From the NCBI GenBank assembly GCA_031288955.1, contig JAITQJ010000269.1, positions 1 to 5,847 of the forward strand: 5,847 nucleotides of DNA, read 5' to 3'. Below, piece by piece: positions 1-5,635 of this stretch. This stretch comes from Planctomycetaceae bacterium. GTDB lineage: Bacteria > Planctomycetota > Planctomycetia > Pirellulales > Thermoguttaceae. Numbering within the stretch: position 1 is the first letter of the stretch; every line of letters begins with the position of its first letter. A program made the translations under genes and the position numbers. Below the pieces are notes generated by a model that made no database searches, was not told the origin of the DNA, and saw only the letters and a program-made list of their open reading frames with translations.

Positions 1-317
1 TCCTAAAAAAAACAAGAAGATTACTATAGCGGCAAGAAAAAGCGGCACACGATAAAGACGCAGATTTTTGCCGATGTCGAGACGCAGGAAATTATTTGGA
101 CGGCACAAGACAAAGGTCGTGTCCACGATTTTCATTTGTTCAAGCGTACTATTCGGGCAATCGGCAAATAGCGAGCGAAAGGATTGTCATAGAAAACATC
201 AACGCGAAGATTAAAACGTTCAAAATTATGAGTGAAAGATACCGCAACAGACGAAAAAGACATCTCTTGAGAATGAATCTCATCTGTGCGACACTAAATT
301 GCGAAATGAAAATATAG
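1..317 (+). pseudogene. IS5-like DDE transposase remnant (C-terminal part, frameshifted and internally deleted)
   Basis: Two reading frames together give the C-terminal part of an IS5-like (DDE_Tnp_4 type) transposase. One frame, from 19, reads DYYSGKKKRHTIKTQ and later GRVHDFHLFK, both typical of this family, and hits a TAG at 169-171. The other frame, from about 159 to the TAG at 315-317, reads NRQIASERIVIENINAKIK, then SERYRNRRKRHLLRMNLIC, the usual C-terminus. The glutamate of the RIVIE motif, probably the catalytic E, is present. Full-length relatives have roughly 50-60 residues between these blocks, including the second catalytic Asp in an LADSGYQG-like motif; here that part is missing. 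Near 5-20 one base also appears to be lost beside a run of eight A, because the Pro-Lys-Lys codons are out of frame with what follows. The upstream part lies outside the window. The gene cannot encode active transposase. Family assignment rests on motif recognition. Confidence 0.8.
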
Positions 318-337
318 TTACCGAACAAGTCTAATAA
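318..337. other. Possible right end of the degraded IS element
   Basis: Directly after the transposase stop lies GTTACCGAACAAGTCTAATA. In IS5-like elements the right terminal inverted repeat commonly lies within a few tens of bases of the stop, so this stretch may be or include it. The left end is outside the window, so neither the terminal repeat nor a target-site duplication can be tested here. Confidence 0.2.
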
Positions 338-375
338 CGTTAACCAAACACAGGATATTCCAATGCAGCGGAGAA

Positions 376-412
376 CTTTTATCGCCTCTGTACACCGGCA
401 CACAGATAAAAG
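376..412. repeat. Inverted repeat, 8-bp perfect arms
   Basis: CTTTTATC at 376-383 is the exact reverse complement of GATAAAAG at 405-412, separated by 21 bases. TGT at 389-391 and ACA at 402-404 could extend the stem after a five-base bulge. It lies between the transposase remnant and the symporter gene. No T-run follows on either strand, so it does not look like an intrinsic terminator. It may belong to the degraded element or be chance. Confidence 0.35.
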
Positions 413-425
413 CGGAATTCCCTCG

Positions 426-473
426 CTAGAATTGATAGACGGCACGCAGCGCACCTGTTGCAGTAAAAGTGCG
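426..473 (-). pseudogene. Fragment of an outer-membrane autotransporter-type barrel C-terminus (copy 1)
   Basis: Read on the minus strand, this stretch encodes RTFTATGALRAVYQF followed by a TAG stop at 426-428. It matches the last 15 residues of the longer remnant at 2618-2818 (RTFAATGALRVVYQW) at 12 of 15 positions, and the DNA matches at 37 of 42 positions (432-473 against 2624-2665). Most base changes alter Ala/Val or Thr/Ala codons conservatively, which fits two diverged paralogues better than a recent duplication. A last strand ending in an aromatic residue is the usual signal for outer-membrane barrel insertion. Upstream of the Arg codon the similarity fades, so only the tip of the gene survives. 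It is very short, and the assignment depends on the second copy. Confidence 0.55.
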
Positions 474-477
474 CTGC
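446..477. repeat. Perfect 9-bp inverted repeat, 14-base loop
   Basis: GCAGCGCAC at 446-454 is the exact reverse complement of GTGCGCTGC at 469-477. It overlaps the barrel remnant, but the 3' arm extends past the part shared with copy 2, where only five bases of the stem persist. The same 9-mer recurs in inverted orientation at 2536-2544 and directly at 2638-2646. No T-run follows immediately, so termination is not indicated. Confidence 0.5.
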
Positions 478-485
478 TCTAATGA

Positions 486-514
486 TTGTCTTTCGCAAAT
501 TTTTGTGTTACACT
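486..514 (+). promoter_or_regulatory. Candidate sigma-70-like promoter for the symporter gene
   Basis: TTGTCT at 486-491 (-35, 4 of 6 matches) and TACACT at 509-514 (-10, 4 of 6) are separated by 17 bases. Transcription would start near 521, leaving a leader of about 28 bases before the ATG at 549. Both boxes are imperfect, and AT-rich intergenic DNA gives such matches by chance. Confidence 0.35.
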
Positions 515-548
515 TAATAAAGAACGCAATCAGTTAAGTTGAAAATTT

Positions 549-2519
549 ATGCCGACAGTCTTATTTGCGCAAACGGCATCTGCCGCTTTGGGGTTTTACG
601 ACTGGATTACCCTCGCCGCCTATTTCGGCATCCTGCTCACCGTTGCGTGGTGGGTCGTTCGCCAGAAGACCGACACCTCCGCCGATTATTTTCTCGCCGG
701 CAAAAAAGCAACGTGGATAGTTATCGGTGCCTCCCTCTTCGCCTCCAATATCGGTTCGGAACACCTTGTCGGACTTGCCGGTACAGGCGCAAGCGACGGA
801 ATGGCAATGGCTCACTACGAACTGCACGCCTGGTGTCTTTTCGTTCTCGGCTGGGTAATGGTGCCGTTCTATGAACGAAGTTGCGTCTATACAATGCCGG
901 AATTTCTTGAAAAACGTTATTGCAGCAGTGCAAGATGGTTTCTGTCGCTCATCAGTCTTATCGCTTATATCTTGACAAAAATTTCTGTAACACTTTTTGC
1001 CGGCGGAGTCGTATTCAAGGCTCTTTTTCCCGTCGAGGTGATACAAGGTATTGATAATTTTTGGGTTGGTGCCGTCGGAATGGTCGTTGTTACCGGCATT
1101 TATACGATTCTCGGCGGTTTGCGGGCGGTGCTGTTCACCGACTTGTTTCAAACTTCGGTTCTCCTTATCGGTTCTGCCTGCGTTTTATTCATCGGGCTGC
1201 AACAAGTCGGCGGCTGGAAAATGCTCAAAGAAACCGTTCAGGGAACAGACCGAATTTACGGTTACAAAATCGCTACAACCGTTGACGGCAGCGGTAATCC
1301 CGTCTTTATGAAAGGTGATAAAGGACGGGACATTATCCTGAAACGTCCGAAATCCATCGAAGATAAACGTAACGTTAATTGGATTGCTGCAAGCGAATTA
1401 ACGAAAGACGACATTGAACAAATTCAGGAACAAAGCAAAAACATCATATTCCCTTTACCGGAATTTGAAAAAGAACTGAAAGAGCGGTCGTGGGTTGCAG
1501 CGGACAAGCGGGAAAAAGCAGACCACTTCAATCTTTGGAAACCGATTTCGCATCCCGTTTATCCGTGGTTCGGCTTGCTCTTCGGTGCGCCGATTGTCGG
1601 ACTGTGGTACTGGACGACCGACCAGTACATCGTTCAGCGGACATTAGCGGCAAAAAATCAGCGGGAGGCACGGCGAGGAACCATTTTCGGGGCGTATTTG
1701 AAAATGGCACCAGTCTTTATTTTCATCGTTCCGGGAATGATTGCATACGCTCTGGCAGTACAAGGAAAAATCGGTGCCGAAGTCCTTTGGGAACCCAATC
1801 AGGCGTTTCCGATTCTCGTCAAAGAAGTCCTGCCGGTCGGTCTCAAAGGTATCGTTGTCGGCGGTTTGATGGCGGCACTGATGAGTTCGCTCGCATCGGT
1901 ATTCAATTCCTGCTCGACACTTTTCACGATGGACATCTACCAAAAAATTCACCGGAACGCAACGGAGAAGCAACTCGTTTGGGTTGGACGCATTGCCACC
2001 GCCTTTATGGTTATCATCGGTTTACTCTGGATTCCGATTATCAGAAATATGCCCGGAACGCTCTACGGTTACTTACAGAGCGTTCAATCGTATGTTGCAC
2101 CGCCGATTTTTGCGGTCTTCTTTCTCGGCATATTCTGCAAACGGATTAACGCTTACGGCTGTATGACCGGTCTGACGGCGGGGTTTCTCTTCGGAATGTT
2201 GCGGCTTGCTGCGGAGATTGCAAATAACAATCAGGCTGCTCCCGAATGGTTCACCGAGGGCAGTTTTCTACTCTGGTTCGCAACAACGAGTTTTACTTTT
2301 ATCTGCATTTACCTGACGGTACTTTGTTCGGCATTGATAGTCGGTGTTAGTCTTTTAACGCCGAAACCGGGCGAAGAAAAATTAACCGGCTTGACGTACT
2401 CAACGATTTCGGACGAACAACGCCGCAAGACACGTGAAAGTTGGAACCGGCTTGATGTCGTTCTCACTGCCGGTCTGCTCGTGATTATCGTTTCCATCTA
2501 CGCCTACTTTACGGGATGA
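549..2519 (+). CDS. SGLT-type sodium/sugar symporter (SSS family)
   Basis: 656 residues, many hydrophobic helices, Sodium:Solute Symporter family. It imports a sugar, probably a hexose, with Na+ across the inner membrane. Blocks resemble animal SGLT1 and Vibrio vSGLT: ASNIGSEHLVGLAGTGAS at 65-82, LWYWTTDQYIVQR at 352-364, GYLK-type AYLK at 382-385, LMSSLASVFNSCSTLFTMD at 444-462. Positions matching the SGLT1 sugar site are retained: N67, H72, E91, Y354, W355, K385 and Q510. Na2-site counterparts are A65, I68, S446 and S447, with A443 as in vSGLT. About 60 residues more than in SGLT1 lie in the polar loop at roughly 230-335, before the LWYW helix. The start is the ATG at 549, giving a short N-terminus before the first helix; no strong Shine-Dalgarno is visible. 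It stands alone, with no catabolic gene beside it, so the exact sugar is unknown. Confidence 0.93.
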   Translation: MPTVLFAQTASAALGFYDWITLAAYFGILLTVAWWVVRQKTDTSADYFLAGKKATWIVIGASLFASNIGSEHLVGLAGTGASDGMAMAHYELHAWCLFVLGWVMVPFYERSCVYTMPEFLEKRYCSSARWFLSLISLIAYILTKISVTLFAGGVVFKALFPVEVIQGIDNFWVGAVGMVVVTGIYTILGGLRAVLFTDLFQTSVLLIGSACVLFIGLQQVGGWKMLKETVQGTDRIYGYKIATTVDGSGNPVFMKGDKGRDIILKRPKSIEDKRNVNWIAASELTKDDIEQIQEQSKNIIFPLPEFEKELKERSWVAADKREKADHFNLWKPISHPVYPWFGLLFGAPIVGLWYWTTDQYIVQRTLAAKNQREARRGTIFGAYLKMAPVFIFIVPGMIAYALAVQGKIGAEVLWEPNQAFPILVKEVLPVGLKGIVVGGLMAALMSSLASVFNSCSTLFTMDIYQKIHRNATEKQLVWVGRIATAFMVIIGLLWIPIIRNMPGTLYGYLQSVQSYVAPPIFAVFFLGIFCKRINAYGCMTGLTAGFLFGMLRLAAEIANNNQAAPEWFTEGSFLLWFATTSFTFICIYLTVLCSALIVGVSLLTPKPGEEKLTGLTYSTISDEQRRKTRESWNRLDVVLTAGLLVIIVSIYAYFTG

Positions 2520-2531
2520 GTAATTAACGGC

Positions 2532-2598
2532 GAGAGTGCGCTGCATCGGCGGCACAGCCGCCGGCTCTCTGGGGGTATTTTGCATTTTGCATTTTTTC
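2532..2598 (+). terminator. Possible intrinsic terminator of the symporter gene
   Basis: CGGCGGC at 2547-2553 and GCCGCCG at 2557-2563 form a perfect 7-bp GC stem with a three-base loop. GAGAG at 2532-2536 and CTCTC at 2565-2569 can form an outer stem around a 5'-side bulge. A T-rich stretch starts at 2578 and includes six T at 2592-2597. It begins 12 bases after the symporter stop. The T-tract is not directly next to the stem, so termination strength is uncertain. Confidence 0.45.
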
Positions 2599-2629
2599 GC
2601 TACTCGCCACTAATCACTCACCACTGATA
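2578..2629. repeat. Short degenerate heptanucleotide repeats
   Basis: TTTTGCA occurs twice in tandem (2578-2591), followed by TTTTTTC. After three bases, four consecutive heptamers all begin with ACT: ACTCGCC, ACTAATC, ACTCACC and ACTGATA (2602-2629). The first and third differ by one base. The last two units overlap the stop and final codons of the barrel remnant on the minus strand. This resembles degenerate heptamer tracts seen in some bacterial intergenic regions; no function is implied. Confidence 0.45.
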
Positions 2630-2818
2630 GACAACACGCAGCGCACCTGTTGCGGCAAAAGTGCGGCGGCTCGTTTCAATGTCGCCGTCCAGAAAAACGT
2701 TCCAACGCGGCGAACGATAAATATCACCGCCCAGTCCGAAGTTAAACCAATCCCTGCCCGCATTGACTCCGTGCAAATACTGCCCCGCAGCGAGGCTGCC
2801 GACAAAACGTGTTTCCGC
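2618..2818 (-). pseudogene. Autotransporter-type outer-membrane beta-barrel C-terminal fragment (copy 2)
   Basis: The minus strand encodes 66 residues, from AETRFVGSLAAGQYLHGVNA through GRDWFNFGLGGDIY and SPRWNVFLDGDIETS to RTFAATGALRVVYQW, ending at a TGA (2618-2620). The pattern matches the end of an autotransporter beta-domain: a GRDWFNFGLG-type strand, a WNVFLDGD-type strand with short turns, and a last amphipathic strand ending in Trp, as expected for BAM-mediated insertion. There is no start codon. The frame opens directly after the TAG of the 81-residue gene upstream (2819-2821), in that gene's own frame. About four barrel strands survive from a domain that normally has about twelve, and there is no passenger domain. 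It is therefore a truncated remnant, not a working gene. The barrel assignment is from pattern recognition; the exact family is inferred. Confidence 0.72.
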
Positions 2819-3064
2819 CTAAAACTCCATCCGTTTGACTTCAATACCCGGCAGAGCGGTTAATTTGGCGGTTATTTCATCCGCCAATTTTGTGCCGCCG
2901 ACAAACTCAAGGAGAATCAAGCCGTTCGGGGAGCAGATATTTTCATTTGCCTCGTGAAGTCCGATGCGCGTTCGGATACTGCATCCATATTCACGAAACA
3001 CAGATTGCACTTCGCCGGAGTTTTTCGCAAAACTCGTTACGTTAACGCCAAGTATAATTTTCAT
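2819..3064 (-). CDS. Small TM1266-like / ACT-like fold protein of unknown function
   Basis: 81 residues: it begins MKIILGVNVTSFAKNSGEVQ, has a middle segment REYGCSIRTRIGLHEANEN, and ends LTALPGIEVKRMEF. Length and pattern fit the TM1266-like family, small ferredoxin-fold (beta-alpha-beta-beta-alpha-beta) proteins related in fold to ACT and NikR C-terminal domains, some annotated as iron-only hydrogenase system regulators. A hydrophobic first strand, an amphipathic helix around 14-26, a GLHEANE turn, the strand GLILLEF and a final helix are visible. C28 and C44 are its only cysteines; metal or ligand binding is speculative. It starts 18 bases after the pgk stop, so it is probably co-transcribed with pgk; no clear Shine-Dalgarno is seen in the gap. 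No hydrogenase genes are present here. The gene is probably real; its function is unknown. Confidence 0.68.
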   Translation of the reverse strand: MKIILGVNVTSFAKNSGEVQSVFREYGCSIRTRIGLHEANENICSPNGLILLEFVGGTKLADEITAKLTALPGIEVKRMEF

Positions 3065-3082
3065 TTGACTGATAAAAAAGGG

Positions 3083-4267
3083 TTATTCGTTATCTAACAC
3101 ATCAACTGCGGCAAATTTTTTGCCTTCGAGCATTTCAAGGCTTGCCCCGCCGCCGGTGCTGACGTGCGAAACCTTATCGGCAAAACCGAGTTTCTGAACC
3201 GCCGCCGCACTGTCGCCGCCGCCGATAATGCTTATCGCTCCGCTGTCAGCAATCGCCTGGGCAACCATCTTCGTCCCTTCATCAAACGGCGGCATTTCGC
3301 TCACACCCATCGGACCGTTCCAAACGACCGTTTTCGCTTCCCGCACAATACCGGCGTACATCTTTGCCGTTTCAGGACCGACATCCAAACCTTCAAAGTC
3401 TGCCGGTATTTCGCCCGCCTTGACAATTTTCTTATTGCAATCGCTTTTGAAAGCGTCGCCGCAATGAGTATCAACGGGCAATACAAGTTTATCTCCGCCG
3501 AGAACCATCAACTCCTTCGCAAGGTCAACTTTATCGGCTTCGACAAGGCTCTTGCCGACTTTTTCGTCTTTCGCCAGACTGAACGTGTAAGACATTGCCC
3601 CGCCTATCAGCACCTTATCGCAAATGCCGAGCAGATTCTTGATGACCATAATCTTATCGGACACCTTTTTTCCGCCGATGATGGCAATGAACGGACGCTG
3701 CGGTTTGGCAAGGACATCGCTCAAATACTTGATTTCCTTTTCGACGAGAAAACCGCACACTTTCGGTTTGCTGCCCATCGCCAGCGGTACGGCATACATT
3801 GACGCATCGGTGCGGTGGCAAGTTCCGAAGGCATCGTTAACATACACATCGGAAAACGCAGCGAGAGTTTTGGCAAAAGTCTCATCGCCTTTCTTCTCGC
3901 CGGACTGAAACCGGAGATTTTCGAGAAGGAGTACACCGCCGTCTTTAAGAGCGGCAACTTTTGCTTGAGCATCGGTACCAACGGTATCGGCTGCAAAGTC
4001 AACGGGTTTTCCAAGGAGTTTGGCAAGCCGCTCGGCAACGGGTTTGAGTGAAAATACGGGGTCGGGAGCGTCTTTTGGACGACCGAGGTGACTAGCGAGG
4101 ATAACTTTTCCGCCGCGGTCGAGAACGGACTTGATAGTCGGCAGGGCCATCTGGATACGCCGGTCATCGGTAATGTTTCCGTTGTCATCGAGGGGGACAT
4201 TGAAATCGACGCGGATGAAAACGGCTTTGTCTTTAACATCGACTGCTGCAATCGACTTTTTTGCCAT
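3083..4267 (-). CDS. pgk: Phosphoglycerate kinase
   Basis: 394 residues, the full length of bacterial Pgk. It catalyses 1,3-bisphosphoglycerate + ADP to 3-phosphoglycerate + ATP in glycolysis, and the reverse in gluconeogenesis, in the cytosol. Visible motifs: RVDFNVP at 19-25, the DDRRI segment at 34-38, SHLGRP at 59-64, LLLENLRF at 113-120, VNDAFGTCHRTDASMYAVP at 143-161, WNGPMGV at 316-322, the nucleotide loop GGGDSAAAV at 349-357 and GGGASLE at 372-378. The GG-A-K motif that normally includes the nucleotide-site lysine reads GGKKVSDKI (198-206), with Ala replaced by Lys. The ATG at 4267 is preceded by AAGGA at a spacing of nine bases, and a good promoter lies upstream. The C-terminus resembles planctomycete Pgk. 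It heads a probable operon with the 81-residue gene and is divergent from the HD-domain gene. Confidence 0.98.
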   Translation of the reverse strand: MAKKSIAAVDVKDKAVFIRVDFNVPLDDNGNITDDRRIQMALPTIKSVLDRGGKVILASHLGRPKDAPDPVFSLKPVAERLAKLLGKPVDFAADTVGTDAQAKVAALKDGGVLLLENLRFQSGEKKGDETFAKTLAAFSDVYVNDAFGTCHRTDASMYAVPLAMGSKPKVCGFLVEKEIKYLSDVLAKPQRPFIAIIGGKKVSDKIMVIKNLLGICDKVLIGGAMSYTFSLAKDEKVGKSLVEADKVDLAKELMVLGGDKLVLPVDTHCGDAFKSDCNKKIVKAGEIPADFEGLDVGPETAKMYAGIVREAKTVVWNGPMGVSEMPPFDEGTKMVAQAIADSGAISIIGGGDSAAAVQKLGFADKVSHVSTGGGASLEMLEGKKFAAVDVLDNE

Positions 4268-4276
4268 TGGAATTGT

Positions 4277-4281
4277 TCCTT
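4277..4281 (-). promoter_or_regulatory. Shine-Dalgarno sequence of pgk
   Basis: On the minus strand AAGGA lies nine bases before the pgk ATG (4265-4267). It supports that start codon and is the clearest ribosome binding site among the intact genes here. Confidence 0.7.
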
Positions 4282-4303
4282 GTAATTTTGTTCGATGGTG
4301 CTG

Positions 4304-4332
4304 ATTCTATCAGACAGAAAAACGAATTGCAA
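4304..4332 (-). promoter_or_regulatory. Sigma-70-like promoter for pgk and the downstream small gene
   Basis: On the minus strand TTGCAA (4332-4327; 4 of 6 matches to the -35 consensus) is followed after exactly 17 bases by TAGAAT (4309-4304; 5 of 6 matches to the -10 consensus). Transcription would begin near 4297, giving a leader of about 30 bases that contains the Shine-Dalgarno. It is the best promoter match in the window. Confidence 0.6.
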
Positions 4333-4402
4333 GAGGGAAAGACGGCGGTTGCGCGGTTACAGCGCACGGCAGTCCCTTGTATGTCTATACATCATTTTTT
4401 GG

Positions 4403-4408
4403 TAAAAT
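4403..4408 (+). promoter_or_regulatory. Candidate -10 box for the HD-domain gene
   Basis: TAAAAT (5 of 6 matches) ends nine bases before the ATG at 4418. If used, the transcript would begin only a few bases before the start codon, or at it, so the message would be almost leaderless. This fits the absence of a Shine-Dalgarno. The nearest -35-like sequence, TTGTAT at 4377-4382, is 20 bases away, longer than ideal, so the promoter is tentative. Confidence 0.35.
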
Positions 4409-4417
4409 CGGAACACT

Positions 4418-5635
4418 ATGTTAACGATTCCCGAAATTACCGGTCTCGATTCGTATATCGCCCTAATCCGTATTCCGCCGGAATTGACCGTTCCGCTGAC
4501 TGACCGGGTACGGCGTATTATCGATACCGCCGCCTTTCGCCGGCTCGCAAAAATTACCCAGGTCGGTCTCGTTTCGCTCGTTTATCCGGCAGCAAGGCAT
4601 ACTCGTTTTGAACATTCGCTCGGCGTGTACCGCCTTGCCCTGTTATTTCTCAAGCGGCTCGCACATATTTCCCGTTTTGCGGGCATTATCGACAGACATT
4701 CGGCAGAAATGTTTATCGTCACGGCTCTGCTGCACGACATAGGACACTTTCCGTACTGTCATCTAATTGAAGATATTAGAATACCGGGCATACCCGGTCA
4801 CGAGGAACTTGCCGCCCGATACATACTGAACGGCGAAATTGCCGACATACTCCGTAAAGACTGGCACACCGAACCGGGAGAAGTCGTCGAATTATTGACT
4901 GCCCCCGCCAATTTGTTATCAAGTATCCTTTCCGGTCCAATAGACATCGACAAATTGGATTATCTGTTCCGGGACAGTTTGCACACCGGAGTTCCTTACG
5001 GACGGAATCTAGACCAGGAACGGCTCATCGGCAGTCTTTGTGTGAACGAAGCCGGTAACGGTTTGGCAATCACGGAAAAAGGCAAGACAGCAGCGGAGTT
5101 AATGATTTTTGCCCGGTACGTAATGTTTTCAGAAGTCTATTGGCATCATTCGGTACGCAGTGCTACAGCAATGTTGCAGCGGCTTTTTGCAGAACTGTAT
5201 CAACAAGGCAAAATTGACATCGACCGGTTCTTTGTTTCGGCGGAAGAAGAAGCGGTGTCGCTGCTGCGCAGGACAGCACAGGGAACGCCGCTGGAAAAAC
5301 TGGCGGAAGGTCTGTTTGGTGCAAAACGCGTGTTGTATAAACGGACGGCTCAATTTAGTATCCTTGAAGAGCCGCAGCGGTACTACGAATTGGCGGGCAA
5401 ACCGTATCCGTATCTTTGTGCGGAGGCGGACAAATTGTCGGCAAAGTCTGGAGAAGCGTTTTCGGTTTTGATAGATGCTCCGCCGGTACAAAAAGAAATC
5501 GAAATCAAGATAGACGTTTATTTTCCAAAGCGTAACTGTTATGTCCCGCTGGAAAATATCTCGCCGGTCATCAGAGCGATGGCAAAAGACCAATTTGACG
5601 ATTACGCAAAACGAGTCCGTATCTTCCGCGGCTAA
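4418..5635 (+). CDS. HD-domain phosphohydrolase (COG1078, SAMHD1/dNTPase-like)
   Basis: 405 residues, a length usual for COG1078-type HD proteins. The metal and nucleotide motifs of the SAMHD1/dGTPase group are complete. TRFEHSLGV at 62-70 supplies R63 and H66 (SAMHD1 R164, H167). LLHDIGHFPYCH at 104-115 supplies H106, D107, H110 and H115 (SAMHD1 H206, D207, H210, H215). GHEE at 127-130 carries the conserved HE pair. DIDKLDYLFRD at 176-186 supplies D178, K179, Y182 and D186 (SAMHD1 D311, K312, Y315, D319). A conserved FARYVMFSEVYWHHSVR helix follows at 231-247. The likely role is cytosolic hydrolysis of dNTPs or other nucleotides; the true substrate of most COG1078 members is unknown. No allosteric SAM domain is present. 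The ATG at 4418 gives a normal N-terminus; no Shine-Dalgarno precedes it. The gene is divergent from pgk, and its stop overlaps the end of a minus-strand frame. Confidence 0.9.
   Translation: MLTIPEITGLDSYIALIRIPPELTVPLTDRVRRIIDTAAFRRLAKITQVGLVSLVYPAARHTRFEHSLGVYRLALLFLKRLAHISRFAGIIDRHSAEMFIVTALLHDIGHFPYCHLIEDIRIPGIPGHEELAARYILNGEIADILRKDWHTEPGEVVELLTAPANLLSSILSGPIDIDKLDYLFRDSLHTGVPYGRNLDQERLIGSLCVNEAGNGLAITEKGKTAAELMIFARYVMFSEVYWHHSVRSATAMLQRLFAELYQQGKIDIDRFFVSAEEEAVSLLRRTAQGTPLEKLAEGLFGAKRVLYKRTAQFSILEEPQRYYELAGKPYPYLCAEADKLSAKSGEAFSVLIDAPPVQKEIEIKIDVYFPKRNCYVPLENISPVIRAMAKDQFDDYAKRVRIFRG

Noticed and set aside
149..454. 101-codon open frame on the minus strand
   Set aside because: It lies antisense across the transposase remnant and noncoding DNA. 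Its hydrophobic run is the complement of Lys/Arg/Asn-rich coding sequence, and no family is recognised.
318..548. CRISPR array, tRNA or riboswitch in the largest noncoding stretch
   Set aside because: No regularly spaced repeats, no cloverleaf and no recognised aptamer were seen. The inverted repeats are isolated, and one is partly explained by the barrel remnant.
561..1151. 196-codon minus-strand frame inside the symporter gene
   Set aside because: It is a shadow of strongly conserved SGLT-type coding sequence, with no recognisable domain.
1490..2149. 219-codon plus-strand frame inside the symporter gene
   Set aside because: It is out of frame with the conserved LWYW and LMSSL blocks. Its Arg/Ser/Cys-rich composition is typical of a shadow frame.
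2614..2844. 76-codon minus-strand frame over the barrel remnant
   Set aside because: The barrel signature is in the neighbouring frame ending at 2618. This frame shows no family pattern and overlaps the end of the 81-residue gene.
3164..3802. 212-codon plus-strand frame opposite pgk
   Set aside because: It is antisense to intact pgk motifs, and its His/Arg/Phe-rich composition is typical of an antisense shadow.
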